Counted from the first letter of the stretch, positions 1 through 8,880 are shown. The stretch: 64,000 bases of DNA from JAVBMC01 sp031552845 (GCA_031552845.1 JAVBMC010000041.1:1-64000), one strand, 5' to 3'. Notes: a model not told the origin generated them from the letters alone. A program made the numbers and translations.

Positions 1-874
1 TAGGGCGTGTTTCGCCGAAACCGCCGAGCGGGGTAATGGCGTGTGTCCTTTCGACGAAGTCGGTGAAAATCGGTGAAGTCGCGGTAATGCCAACCCTCCT
101 CTCCGCGCCTCCGCGTCTCCGCGTGAGCTTTTATCCCCTAATGAACGCCTTAAACGTCCAAAGCCTCCCTTCGCCGTCTTTTTTCAGAAACCGCCCCCCT
201 TGAACCGCGATTCGCCCCTGTTGATAACTTTTTTCTCTGCCGAAATCAGCGAAGATGCCCTTATTCAGGAAACACGTCCAGCCAGTGCATCGGACCCATC
301 CAGCCTTGCGATGGGTGTCAGTACCTGTCAGTGGTACACCTCGCTTGGCTCGGCACCGATACCCCACGAGGCCCGACCCTCATAGTCCCTTGGGCTCCCG
401 CCTCAGGGTGTACGAGTGGGGAGCCTCGCACACCCCCTCAGTCAAGGCACGCACACCCCCTCTCAGGTTGCATCGACACCCATCCAGCCTTGCAATGGGT
501 GTGATGCTCAGCCGTGAAGGGCTTTTTGACCCATTTTAGACGTGGCCGCGCACCAAAACCACCCTCTCCGCCACTCAAAATCCCCCCGCTCACGCGAGGG
601 GCAAAAACGCCCTCCCCCGCCATCCCGCTCCCTCAAAAAGGCGATTGACAAGGGAGCCCAGACGTGATACAATCGGTCGGATTTGATTTATCCCTCTCTT
701 TAGTGCGTCAGCAGGTAGGGCGCGTTTCGCCGAAACCACCGAGCGGGGTAATGGTTGTGGCGGTGGGCGACTGTGTGACTGCGGCGCGCTCGGCGAGCCC
801 GCCCTACCCGCTGACGCACAGACAAACACACACAATGCGGGCAGGAATGCCCGCGCTCCCGGGGGAATGCCAAT
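1..874. other. gene-free repeat-rich region
   Basis: No convincing gene is visible; the open frames here are short and run through repeats. It holds one arm of the dispersed TAGGGCGTGTTTCGCC element (2-40), a CTCCGCGTCTCCGCGTGAG copy (about 108-134), two small hairpins with the same ACCCAT/ATGGGT stem and loop words (294-316 and 476-502), and the complete inverted-repeat element at 703-819. Downstream of that, 837-863 reads GCGGGCAGGAATGCCCGCGC, a hairpin related to the one near 27262. Confidence 0.7.
703..819. repeat. 117-bp MITE-like element with 20-bp terminal inverted repeats
   Basis: The left end 703-722 (GTGCGTCAGCAGGTAGGGCG) and right end 800-819 are inverted copies with one mismatch. 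Internal parts (TTTCGCCGAAACC, GAGCGGGGTAAT) recur near 2-40, 22770-22800, 43630-43745, 61145-61190, 61650-61760 and 62590-62705. There is no coding capacity and no transposase nearby, so a non-autonomous element or REP-like repeat is the likely nature. Confidence 0.65.
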
Positions 875-900
875 AAAAAAGGCGCCCGGGTTGGGGCGCC
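875..900 (-). terminator. rho-independent terminator of thiC
   Basis: Read on the minus strand, GGCGCC, a short loop and GGCGCC (881-900) are followed by six T residues (875-880). It starts 8 bases past the thiC stop codon. Confidence 0.85.
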
Positions 901-907
901 TGAGGGT

Positions 908-2200
908 TTAGGATTGTTGGGCCAAGTTGTCTTTGAGGCGTTGGCTGGTGCGCAGGGCGCAGAAGGTTTTGCCGCACATGGTGCAGTGGTCGTCGGTGGT
1001 TTCGGTGGTGTGGGTCTTCTGCCAGCGGGCTCTTGCGTGAGCGGGGTCGATGGCGACGGCGAATTGGCCTTCCCAATCGAACTCTGCGCGGGCGCGGGAG
1101 ATGCGGTCGTCGAGGTCGCGGGCACCGGGATGGTTGCGGGCGACGTCACCGGCATGGGCGGCGAGTTTGTAGGCGATGCAGCCTTGGTGGACTTCGTCTT
1201 TGTCAGGAAGGCCGAGGTGTTCAGCGGGGGTGACGTAGCAGAGGAGCGAGGCGCCGTAGGTTGCCGCCGCGGTGGCACCGATGGCGGAGACGAGGTGGTC
1301 GTAGCCGGGGGCGATGTCGGTCACGACGGGGCCGAGGACGTAGAAGGGGGCGCCGTCGCAGACTTGCTGCTGGCGTTCCATGTTCATTTGGATTTGGTTG
1401 AAGGGGATGTGGCCGGGGCCTTCGACCATGACTTGGACGCCGCGTTCGCGGGTGCGGCGGACAAGTTCGCCGAGGACGTCGAGTTCGGCAAATTGGGCGG
1501 CATCGCTGGCATCGGCCAGGCAGCCGGGGCGCAGGCCGTCGCCGAGGGAGACGGTGACGTCATGCTGGACGAGGATATCAAGGACGTCGTCCCAGCGGGT
1601 GTAGAGGGGGTTTTCGAGGCCGGTTTTCTGCATCCACTCGGCCATGATGGCACCGCCGCGGCTGACGATGCCGGTGAGGCGTTTGACGGCGGCGGGGAGG
1701 TGGGCGCGGAGGAGTCCGGCGTGGAGGGTCATGAAGTCGACGCCTTGGCGGGCTTGTTCTTGGATGACGTTGAGGAGGAGGTCGGGGTTGAGCTCGGGGA
1801 TGTCGCCTTCGGCACGGGAGAGGGTCTCGTAAACGGGGACGGTGCCGAGGGGCGCGGGGGAGGCTTGGAGCATGCCTTGGCGGATGGCGGCGAGGTCGGC
1901 GCCGACGCTGAGGTCCATGACGAAGTCGGCCTTGGCGTTGAGGGCGACGGCGAGTTTGCAGAGTTCGTCGCCTTGCCCGGAGCAGGTGGGGGAGCGTCCA
2001 AGGTTGGCGTTGATTTTGGTGGTGAAGAGGCGGCCGACGCCGACGGCGCGGACGTTGGGGTGCGCGGGATTGAGGGGGATGACGGCGTGGCCGCGGGCGA
2101 TGGCGTCGCGGACGGCCTCGGGGGCGACGTTCTCGGTCTGCGCGACGGTTTGCATGGCGGGGGTGATTTGGCCTTGGCGGGCGGCTTGAAGTTGTGTCAT
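908..2200 (-). CDS. thiC: phosphomethylpyrimidine synthase ThiC
   Basis: Radical SAM enzyme that rearranges aminoimidazole ribotide to hydroxymethylpyrimidine phosphate in cytosolic thiamine biosynthesis. The 430-residue protein is the short form without the extra N-terminal domain. It shows the family motifs VEGPGHIPFN and DIAPGYDH, and the C-terminal iron-sulfur motif CTMCGKTFC at about 406-414 (CX2CX4C). It starts at ATG 2200 and stands alone, divergent from pfp, with its own terminator at 875-900. A promoter is at 2255-2283. A 7-bp hairpin (2226-2244) lies 25 bases before the start. I could not recognise a TPP riboswitch in the roughly 55-base leader, although thiC is usually under one. 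No other thi genes are in the window. Confidence 0.97.
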   Translation of the reverse strand: MTQLQAARQGQITPAMQTVAQTENVAPEAVRDAIARGHAVIPLNPAHPNVRAVGVGRLFTTKINANLGRSPTCSGQGDELCKLAVALNAKADFVMDLSVGADLAAIRQGMLQASPAPLGTVPVYETLSRAEGDIPELNPDLLLNVIQEQARQGVDFMTLHAGLLRAHLPAAVKRLTGIVSRGGAIMAEWMQKTGLENPLYTRWDDVLDILVQHDVTVSLGDGLRPGCLADASDAAQFAELDVLGELVRRTRERGVQVMVEGPGHIPFNQIQMNMERQQQVCDGAPFYVLGPVVTDIAPGYDHLVSAIGATAAATYGASLLCYVTPAEHLGLPDKDEVHQGCIAYKLAAHAGDVARNHPGARDLDDRISRARAEFDWEGQFAVAIDPAHARARWQKTHTTETTDDHCTMCGKTFCALRTSQRLKDNLAQQS

Positions 2201-2254
2201 GTTTCTGGTTCCGAATGGTTGTTGCGCCGACTTGGGGAGTCGGCGTGAGGGGGT

Positions 2255-2283
2255 ATGGTAGTATTTGTTGGGGCAGGTTGCAA
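2255..2283 (-). promoter_or_regulatory. thiC promoter
   Basis: On the minus strand: -35 TTGCAA (2278-2283), 17-bp spacer, -10 TACCAT (2255-2260). The leader to the ATG is about 48 bases and contains the GCCGACT/AGTCGGC hairpin. Confidence 0.55.
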
Positions 2284-2311
2284 GCAGAAAATGCCTTGCG
2301 GGGGTTTCATC

Positions 2312-2340
2312 TTGATTTTTGAGGGTGAAAAAGGCATAAT
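2312..2340 (+). promoter_or_regulatory. pfp operon promoter
   Basis: -35 TTGATT (2312-2317), 17-bp spacer, -10 CATAAT (2335-2340), 40 bases before the pfp start. Back to back with the thiC promoter. Confidence 0.6.
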
Positions 2341-2380
2341 ACCCCCCTTTCTTTCATCTGTATTATTTAAGGAGTTGTCG

Positions 2381-3613
2381 ATGGGTAAGTCGGTTAAGCG
2401 TGTGGGTATTTTGACTGCGGGGGGGTTGGCGCCGTGTTTGAGCTCGGCGATTGGGTTTCTGATTGATGAATATACCCGCAAGGATCCGTCGATTGAGATT
2501 ATCGGTTATGTGAACGGCTACATGGGCCTGCTGAAGGGGCAGTACCTGAAGGTGACCCCCGAGGTCCGCAAAAACGCGCTGTGGCTGGCAGAGCACGGCG
2601 GCAGCCCGATCGGCAACAGCCGCGTGAAGCTGACGAACGTGAAGGACTGCGTGAAGCGCGGCTTGGTGCAGGAAGGCCAGGACCCGCAGAAGGTGGCGGC
2701 TGATCAGTTGGTGAAGGATGGCGTGGATGTGCTGCACACGATCGGCGGCGACGACACGAACACCGCAGCGGCTGATTTGGCGGCGTTCTTGAAGAAGAAC
2801 AACTACGACCTGACTGTCGTGGGTCTGCCGAAGACGATTGATAATGACGTGTATCCGATCGCGCAGAGCTTGGGTGCTTGGACGGCTGCCGAAGAGGGCG
2901 CAAAGTTCTTCCGCAACGCCGTGAAGGAAAACACCTGCAATCCGCGCATGCTGATCATCCACGAGGTGATGGGGCGTAACTGCGGCTGGCTGACTGCCGC
3001 CACGGCGGATGCTTACCGCCATCAGCTGGATCAGCTGAACTATCTGCCGGACTTCGGGCTGACCCGCGACCGCGAAGAGGTGCATGCGGTGTATGTGCCG
3101 GAGATGGCGTTTGATGTGAAGTCCGAGGCCGCGCGCTTGAAGGACATCATGGACAAGCACGACAGCGTGAACATCTTCATCTCCGAGGGCGCTTGCGTCG
3201 AGACGATCATCGCCGAGATGACCGCCCGCGGCGAAGAGGTGCCGCGTGATGCGTTCGGGCATCCGCGTCTGGACAAGGTGAACGTGGGCGGCTGGTTCGC
3301 CAAGCAATTCGCGGAAATGCTGAACGCCGAGAAGACGTTGATCCAAAAGAGCGGTTACTATAGCCGTGCGGCGGCGCCGATCCAGAAGGACAAGGACTTG
3401 ATCCAAGCTTGCGCCAAGAAGGCTGTCGAGTGCGCCCTGCAGGGCATCGGCGGCGTGGTCGGCGAGGATGAAGACAAGAACAACGAAATGCGCGCCTGCG
3501 AATTTGAACGCATCAAGGGCGGCAAGCCGTTTAACATTGATACCCCGTGGTTCGGCGAGCTGTTGAAGGCGATCGGCCAGCCCAAGGGCGCCACGGTGGC
3601 GGTCAGCCACTGA
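2381..3613 (+). CDS. pfp: pyrophosphate-dependent phosphofructokinase
   Basis: Cytosolic glycolytic/gluconeogenic enzyme interconverting fructose 6-phosphate and fructose 1,6-bisphosphate with PPi instead of ATP. The 410 residues show GGDDTN at 122-127 and PKTIDND at 150-156. The second Asp of GGDD and the Lys of PKTIDND are the known PPi-specificity residues, so PPi use is well supported. MGRNCGW at 197-203 is a sugar-phosphate binding motif. Start ATG 2381 follows AAGGAG and begins the conserved MGKSVKRVGILTAGG; an upstream in-frame start at 2255 lacks a ribosome site. First gene of a run with ruvC, an amidase and an aminotransferase (10 bases to ruvC). PPi-PFK fits a fermentative anaerobe saving ATP. 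Confidence 0.96.
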   Translation: MGKSVKRVGILTAGGLAPCLSSAIGFLIDEYTRKDPSIEIIGYVNGYMGLLKGQYLKVTPEVRKNALWLAEHGGSPIGNSRVKLTNVKDCVKRGLVQEGQDPQKVAADQLVKDGVDVLHTIGGDDTNTAAADLAAFLKKNNYDLTVVGLPKTIDNDVYPIAQSLGAWTAAEEGAKFFRNAVKENTCNPRMLIIHEVMGRNCGWLTAATADAYRHQLDQLNYLPDFGLTRDREEVHAVYVPEMAFDVKSEAARLKDIMDKHDSVNIFISEGACVETIIAEMTARGEEVPRDAFGHPRLDKVNVGGWFAKQFAEMLNAEKTLIQKSGYYSRAAAPIQKDKDLIQACAKKAVECALQGIGGVVGEDEDKNNEMRACEFERIKGGKPFNIDTPWFGELLKAIGQPKGATVAVSH

Positions 3614-3623
3614 GTATAAACGC

Positions 3624-4139
3624 GTGACAAACCCGCAAGCGATAACGATCCTCGGGGTGGATACCTCGGTGAGATGTACGGGCTTCGGGGTGGTACGGGC
3701 GGAGGGAACGCGGATGCGCGCCGTGGAATATGGCGTCATCCGGAACCCTTCGACCCGGACACTCTCCGGATGCCTGCAGTTTATCGATACACGGCTGCAG
3801 GAGCTGCTGGAGCAATACCATCCCGACGCGGTAGCGATTGAGGGGATTTTCTACGCGAAGAATGTGAAGACGATGATGGTGCTGTGCCATGCGCGCGGCG
3901 TCGTCATCAATGCGGCTACGCGCTTTACCGTGCCGGTGTATGAATATGAACCGCGCCGGGTGAAGGCCGCTGTGGTGGGCTTCGGCGGAGCCGACAAGCA
4001 GCAAGTGCAGAAGATGATGAAGACGATGCTGAGTCTGGCGGAGGAACCGCAGAACGATGCCGCGGATGCGCTGGCAATCGCCGTCACGCATCTGCACAAC
4101 CGCACCGGCATCGCCGCGCTGTCAGGAACGCCGCTATGA
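3624..4139 (+). CDS. ruvC: Holliday junction endonuclease RuvC
   Basis: Resolves Holliday junctions by paired nicks, normally with RuvAB, which are not in this window. 171 residues, normal family length. The four acidic catalytic positions are visible: D13 in GVDTS, E73 in AIEGIF, and D145 and D148 in NDAADALA. Start is GTG 3624, the first codon that gives the conserved ILGVD strand; there is no clear Shine-Dalgarno, so coupling to pfp is likely. The last four bases overlap the next gene's ATG (ATGA), indicating translational coupling with the amidase. Confidence 0.96.
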   Translation: MTNPQAITILGVDTSVRCTGFGVVRAEGTRMRAVEYGVIRNPSTRTLSGCLQFIDTRLQELLEQYHPDAVAIEGIFYAKNVKTMMVLCHARGVVINAATRFTVPVYEYEPRRVKAAVVGFGGADKQQVQKMMKTMLSLAEEPQNDAADALAIAVTHLHNRTGIAALSGTPL

Positions 4140-5521
4140 AACGGCTGACGGGATTGCTGCTCGGGCTGTGTGCATTCGGGTGTTTAATGGCAGCGGGCGC
4201 AGAAGATCCGCGCCGCGTCTCAACCAACACCGTTAAGCAGACCCTCAACATCGACACAGCGGCAGTCAATGGCGGCTATGCCTGCTTCTCCAATGCAGCC
4301 TCCTTCCTCAACTTGCAGCCGGGACGCCGACGCATCGACATCAACGGCATCGTCTACTGGCTCAATGCGGCGCCGACGCTGTTGGACTGGAAGCTGACAG
4401 AGGTCGACCTTGATTTAATCTCGCTGGTGTTTCACTCGTCAACCAACACCGTGCCGCGTCCGCTGAAGGTGGTGATTGACGCCGGGCATGGCGGCGAAGA
4501 CGAAGGCGCGCTGGGCGTGATGCCGTGCATCGCCGAGAAGGAACTGAACCTGACGATTGCCGAGCAGGTGTGCCGTGCGCTGGACACCAATTACTTTAAC
4601 GTCGTGATGACGCGCACCAATGATGTCACGATGTCGCTCAGCAACCGCACGGCATTCGCCGCATCGCAGAAGGCCGACCTGTTCATCAGCATCCACGGCA
4701 ACTATTCCCGCAATCGCAGCGCTGCCGGGATTGAGACATTTGTATTCTGCTCGCTCGGCTTTCCGGGGTCTGAAGAAGGCGCCTCCGTGCGGCCGCGTTC
4801 GCCGGGGCATCAATTTGATTTTCTCAGCACGGCGGCGGGCTATGCGGTGCATCGGCGGATGGTGGCGGAGGCAACGTTACTGACGCAATCAAATGTCGGC
4901 GACAGAGGTTTGAAGCGGTCGAACTTTTTTGTGCTGCGCGAGGCGAAGTGTCCGGCCATGTTGCTGGAGGTGGGCTTCTTGTCCAACGATGTTGACGGCA
5001 TGTGGCTGACCAACACCGTTTATCAAGCAACGCTGGCGCAGGCGATTGCCAACGGCGTGAAGGATTATGCCTGCACGCTGCCGCATGTGGAGGAACGCAT
5101 GGCGGCGATTCAAGAACGCGAAGCCGCGATGCGGGCGCGTTGGGCCGCCGCGGCAAAGGCCAAAAAAGACGCGGCAGCAGCAAAGCTTGCGGCGGCTAAA
5201 CCTGTTGAGACAAATATTCCAGAGGTCGTTGTTGCGGCGGTAACTGTCGCGCAACCGATCGAAGCCGAAGAGAGCCTTGAAGCAGTAAGCGACGGATTGA
5301 ATGAGGCAGAGGCCGCCGCCACGAGTCTGACGAACCAGCAGGCGGTTGCGTTGATTGTTCCACCGGAGACCAACGAAGTGACCGTTGCAACAAACGCCGT
5401 TGAGCAAGTCACGAATGTTGTAACTGAAACGCAGAGTAACATCTTGGATTCCTTTGTGGTGCCGCTGGATGTGCGGCCTTATTTGACGAATGGAGTACCG
5501 CGTGAATCCGGCAATCAATGA
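4136..5521 (+). CDS. N-acetylmuramoyl-L-alanine amidase (Amidase_3), exported
   Basis: Zinc amidase that cleaves the bond between MurNAc and L-Ala of peptidoglycan in the periplasm. Residues 1-22 are a Sec signal peptide. The catalytic domain (about 108-315) carries VIDAGHGGEDEG (H118), SIHGN (H187) and LLEVGFLSN (E278), the zinc and catalytic residues of the AmiC/CwlV family. Residues 30-105 form a small N-terminal domain I do not recognise. After about 320 there is a charged Ala/Glu/Lys-rich probable coiled coil (ERMAAIQEREAAMRARWAAA) and a low-complexity Val/Thr/Asn tail, making it longer (461 residues) than simple amidases. Coupled to ruvC at its start; its end overlaps the aminotransferase start. 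Confidence 0.93.
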   Translation: MKRLTGLLLGLCAFGCLMAAGAEDPRRVSTNTVKQTLNIDTAAVNGGYACFSNAASFLNLQPGRRRIDINGIVYWLNAAPTLLDWKLTEVDLDLISLVFHSSTNTVPRPLKVVIDAGHGGEDEGALGVMPCIAEKELNLTIAEQVCRALDTNYFNVVMTRTNDVTMSLSNRTAFAASQKADLFISIHGNYSRNRSAAGIETFVFCSLGFPGSEEGASVRPRSPGHQFDFLSTAAGYAVHRRMVAEATLLTQSNVGDRGLKRSNFFVLREAKCPAMLLEVGFLSNDVDGMWLTNTVYQATLAQAIANGVKDYACTLPHVEERMAAIQEREAAMRARWAAAAKAKKDAAAAKLAAAKPVETNIPEVVVAAVTVAQPIEAEESLEAVSDGLNEAEAAATSLTNQQAVALIVPPETNEVTVATNAVEQVTNVVTETQSNILDSFVVPLDVRPYLTNGVPRESGNQ

Positions 5522-6638
5522 GATGACGCCGTTTATGGTGATGGAGGTGCTGGAGGAAGCCCAGCGCCTGCAGCAGCAAGGCATTGATGTAATTCACTTG
5601 GAGGTCGGCGAGCCGGACTTCGATCTGCCCGCCTGCGTGGCCGAAGCCGCACGCGAAGCTTACGCCGCAGGCAGCACGCACTACACGCACTCGCTGGGTG
5701 ACCGCAAACTACGTGAAGCGATTGCCGCGCTCTATCTGCGTGAGTATAGCGTCACCGTGGATCCCGATTGCATTGTGGTCACCTCCGGCAGTTCGCCCGC
5801 CATCCTCTTAACGTTACAAGTGCTCTGCGATGTCGGCGACGAAGTGATTATCTCCAACCCAGGCTATCCGTGCTACCGCAACTTTGCGCTGGCATGCCGC
5901 GCGGTGCCGAAGGATGTGCAAGTGTTTGCGGAGAATGATTTCCAGTTTGACATCAGCGCCGTGAAAGACGCGATGACCGAACGCACGCAAGCCATCTTTG
6001 TCAACAGTCCGATGAACCCGACGGGCGTATTGGTGAAGGATGAGGTATTCGCCGAGCTGGCGAAGCTGCCCTTCCCTATTATCTCCGACGAAATCTATCA
6101 CGGCTTGGTTTACGAAGGCCGCGCCCGCAGCGTGCTTGAATTCACCGACAACGCGTTTGTGTTGAATGGTTTCTCCAAGCGCTTTGCCATGACGGGATTG
6201 CGTCTCGGTTATTTGATTGCGCCGAAACGTTATATGCGGGCGTTGCAGATCCTTCAGCAGAACCTGTTCATCTGCGCACCGAGCACGGCACAGCAAGCAG
6301 GCGTCGCCGCGTTGGAAAAAGCCGACGCCGATGTGACCGCCATGCGAAGCGTTTATAACGAGCGCCGGTTGTATCTGCTGCAGCGGCTACGCGAGCTGGG
6401 ATTCGTCATCGCCTCAGAGCCGAAGGGCGCATTCTATGTGCTTGCCGATGCACGCCGCTTTACCAACGACGTTTACAAGTTCGCGTTTGATGTGCTGCGT
6501 CAAGCACACGTGGGCATTACGCCCGGCGTTGATTTCGGCACGGCGGGCGAAGGATTTGTCCGCTTTTCGTATGCCAACACCCTCGATAATATCCGCGAGG
6601 GCATGAGCCGCCTCGAGCGCTATCTGACGCAGAAATAA
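5502..6638 (+). CDS. PLP-dependent class I/II aminotransferase
   Basis: Cytosolic fold-type I aminotransferase, probably acting on aspartate or another amino acid; the substrate cannot be fixed from sequence. About 378 residues. Seen: NPGYPCY (120-125), NSPMNPTG (168-175), SDEIYHGL (195-202), the PLP lysine K226 in GFSKRFAMTGLRLGY, and the C-terminal arginine in FVRFSYAN. I chose GTG 5502 because GGAG (5492-5495) lies six bases upstream; the in-frame ATG at 5490 has no ribosome site and would add four residues. The start lies inside the end of the amidase gene, so the two are translationally coupled. Confidence 0.92.
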   Translation: MNPAINEMTPFMVMEVLEEAQRLQQQGIDVIHLEVGEPDFDLPACVAEAAREAYAAGSTHYTHSLGDRKLREAIAALYLREYSVTVDPDCIVVTSGSSPAILLTLQVLCDVGDEVIISNPGYPCYRNFALACRAVPKDVQVFAENDFQFDISAVKDAMTERTQAIFVNSPMNPTGVLVKDEVFAELAKLPFPIISDEIYHGLVYEGRARSVLEFTDNAFVLNGFSKRFAMTGLRLGYLIAPKRYMRALQILQQNLFICAPSTAQQAGVAALEKADADVTAMRSVYNERRLYLLQRLRELGFVIASEPKGAFYVLADARRFTNDVYKFAFDVLRQAHVGITPGVDFGTAGEGFVRFSYANTLDNIREGMSRLERYLTQK

Positions 6639-6659
6639 TTATTTTCTTCTCCTTTTCTC

Positions 6660-6711
6660 TTGTATCCTCGGCGGGGAAATGCTACCATATTTGCATCCCC
6701 CCAGGGGGGAT
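6660..6711 (+). promoter_or_regulatory. promoter and CsoR-type operator
   Basis: -35 TTGTAT (6660-6665), 17-bp spacer, -10 TACCAT (6683-6688), followed at 6695-6711 by the 17-bp palindrome ATCCCCCCAGGGGGGAT. Such C-tract/G-tract palindromes are the known operators of the CsoR/RcnR/FrmR family. It would sit at or just past the transcription start, so binding should block initiation of the repressor-ATPase operon. Confidence 0.75.
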
Positions 6712-6731
6712 ATTGACAAAGGGAGGTTTTT

Positions 6732-7007
6732 ATGACTGTAATTCACTCACACGAAGATAGAAAGAGCATCATCAACCGACTGTCGCGCTTGGCGGGACAT
6801 GTGGAATCGATTAAGGGCATGGTCGAAGGCGGACGCACGTGTACCGATGTGTTGATTCAACTGCAAGCGGTGCGGGCGGCGGTGAATAGCTTGAGCCGCG
6901 TTGTTTTGACCGAGCACATCAGCCACTGCGTGGTGGATGCGATTAAGGCGGGCGACCCAAGGGTGCTGGAAGATTTGAATGCGGCGATTGCGAAGGTTTT
7001 GAAGTAA
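6732..7007 (+). CDS. csoR: CsoR-family metal-sensing transcriptional repressor
   Basis: Small all-helical DNA-binding repressor (91 residues, DUF156 family). C37 in RTCTDV and H62/C66 in EHISHC reproduce the C-H-C ligand set that binds Cu(I) in CsoR. Metal binding should release the operator at 6695-6711 and induce the gene and the downstream ATPase. Start ATG 6732 follows GGGAGG. It lies 7 bases before the ATPase start. FrmR-type aldehyde sensors share the Cys/His pattern partly, but the metal ATPase partner argues for a metal. The symbol rests on family and context; the metal is inferred. Confidence 0.85.
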   Translation: MTVIHSHEDRKSIINRLSRLAGHVESIKGMVEGGRTCTDVLIQLQAVRAAVNSLSRVVLTEHISHCVVDAIKAGDPRVLEDLNAAIAKVLK

Positions 7008-7014
7008 GGTGTTT

Positions 7015-8880
7015 ATGCAGCGGATTATTGATATATTGAAAGATTGGCGGATGACCGCGCTGGCGGGCATTTTCTTGGTGATTGACTTTGTGCTGTCGTT
7101 CACCAACATCCGCCTGCCGATTGCGCCGGTGTGGGTGACGATTATCATTTGCGGCACGCCGCTGTTGCGCGCGGCTGTGAAACGTCTGTTTGTGAACCGA
7201 AAAATCACGGCGGCATTTTTGATCTCGACGGCGATGATTGCTTCCATCTGGATCGGCGAAGTGTTCGCGGCGGGCGAAGTGGCTTTCATCATGGCGTTGG
7301 GCGAATGGCTGGAGGACCGGACGGTCGCCCGCGTGCAGCAGGGTTTGAAACGCCTGTTGGGGTTGACGCCGCAAACGGCGCATCGTTTGAATGCCGCGGC
7401 AGAGGGTGGCGTAGAAACGGTTGAGGCGGAAACGTTGGCGCTGAATGACATTGTGCGCGTATTGCCCGGCGAGGCGATTCCCGCGGATGGCGTGATTGTA
7501 GCAGGCGAGACATCCGTCAACCAAGCGGTGATCACGGGCGAGTCGCTGCCGTTGGACCGCACGGTGGATGATAAGGTGTTCTGCGGCACGTTGAATTGCT
7601 ATGGTTCGATCGATGTGCGCGTGACGGCTGTCGGCGAAGATTCGTCGCTCAAAAAACTGATCCGCCTGGTGAAGGAGGCTGAGTCGAAGAAAGCGCCAAT
7701 GCAGCGGCTGGCCGACCGCTGGGCGTCGATCTTGGTGCCAACCGCGTTGGCAATTGCCCTAGGCACATTTTTTGTAACAGAGAATGTCACGCGCGCCGTG
7801 ACGGTGCTGGTGGTGTTCTGTCCGTGTTCGCTGGCACTGGCAACGCCGACGGCGATCATGGCGGCAATTGGTCTGGCGACGAAGCATGGCGTGCTGATTA
7901 AATCGGGAGCAGCGTTAGAGAAGATGGGACGGATTACCTGCGTGGCGTTTGACAAGACGGGTACGCTAACGCTGGGACGCCTGCACGTGACGGACATCGT
8001 TCCGCTGCAAGACGGATTGGCGCCTGAACATCTTTTAGCGTTGACGGCGGCGGTGGAAATCCGTTCCGAACATCCGTTGGGCAAAGCGATTGTTCAGCAT
8101 GCGTTGGAGCAAAACATTGCCCTGCCGGAGGCGGCGGACTTTAGCATGGCGCCGGGGCTTGGCGTCAATGCGGTTTGCGAAGGCCGGCCGATTGTTTGCG
8201 GCACGGCAGCGTATCTGCAAAAGGCCGGTGTTGTCATAGGTCAGGATGCCCAGACTGCACTCGACAGCCTGCGGGCGGAGGGTAAGGCGGCCTTGTTGGT
8301 TGGCAGCGGGAATACGTGCATCGGCGTGGTGGCGCTGGCGGATACGTTGCGCCCGGATGCGCAGGCGACTGTGACAGATCTGCATGCGCTTGGATTGGAA
8401 ACCGTTTTGCTGAGCGGCGACCACACGGAGACCGCCCGTTACTTTGCACGCGAAGCAGGGATTGACACTGTAAAGGCGGAGCTATTGCCGGAGCAGAAGA
8501 CGACGAGCATTGAAGAGTTGCGGGCCGCCGGCAAGCAGGTGTGCATGGTGGGTGATGGCGTGAACGACGCCCCCGCGCTGAAGACTGCCGATGTTGGCAT
8601 CGCCATGGGAGCGGTGGGGACGGATATTGCCGCCGACACCGCCGACATTGTTTTGACGGGTGATGAAATCAGTAAGCTGCCGCGTCTGCAAAAACTTTCG
8701 CGCATGACGCTCCGGGTGATTAAGTTGAGTATCTTCATCTCGATGGGCATCAATTTCTTGGCGGTGGGGCTGGCAACGTTCGGTATCCTGACGCCGGTCA
8801 CGGGCGCGATTGTGCATAATGTGAGCTCGGTGCTGGTGATTCTCAACGCCTCCCGGATTTACGAACGGCGCTTTGAATAA
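7015..8880 (+). CDS. heavy-metal P1B-type ATPase
   Basis: Inner-membrane metal exporter driven by ATP. About 621 residues from ATG 7015 (TAAGG five bases upstream); GTG 7009 is in frame but poorly placed. Order seen: paired N-terminal membrane helices, actuator TGES (174-177), membrane CPC motif at 269-271, phosphorylation motif DKTGTLT (313-319), the HP motif in SEHPLGKAI, GDGVNDAP, and C-terminal helices ending in HNVSSVLVILNASR. There is no N-terminal heavy-metal-binding domain. CPC fits Cu or Zn/Cd/Pb subgroups; the last helix has HNVSS rather than the classic copper M..S or the zinc D.G, so the metal is unsure. The CsoR partner favours Cu(I). Confidence 0.92.
   Translation: MQRIIDILKDWRMTALAGIFLVIDFVLSFTNIRLPIAPVWVTIIICGTPLLRAAVKRLFVNRKITAAFLISTAMIASIWIGEVFAAGEVAFIMALGEWLEDRTVARVQQGLKRLLGLTPQTAHRLNAAAEGGVETVEAETLALNDIVRVLPGEAIPADGVIVAGETSVNQAVITGESLPLDRTVDDKVFCGTLNCYGSIDVRVTAVGEDSSLKKLIRLVKEAESKKAPMQRLADRWASILVPTALAIALGTFFVTENVTRAVTVLVVFCPCSLALATPTAIMAAIGLATKHGVLIKSGAALEKMGRITCVAFDKTGTLTLGRLHVTDIVPLQDGLAPEHLLALTAAVEIRSEHPLGKAIVQHALEQNIALPEAADFSMAPGLGVNAVCEGRPIVCGTAAYLQKAGVVIGQDAQTALDSLRAEGKAALLVGSGNTCIGVVALADTLRPDAQATVTDLHALGLETVLLSGDHTETARYFAREAGIDTVKAELLPEQKTTSIEELRAAGKQVCMVGDGVNDAPALKTADVGIAMGAVGTDIAADTADIVLTGDEISKLPRLQKLSRMTLRVIKLSIFISMGINFLAVGLATFGILTPVTGAIVHNVSSVLVILNASRIYERRFE

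Noticed and set aside
914..2248. 444-residue open frame on the plus strand opposite thiC
   Set aside because: Low-complexity Gly/Asp/Val protein that mirrors the thiC codons; thiC is unmistakable on the other strand.
2363..3739. 458-residue open frame on the minus strand opposite pfp
   Set aside because: Arg/His/Gln-rich shadow of pfp with no family motif.
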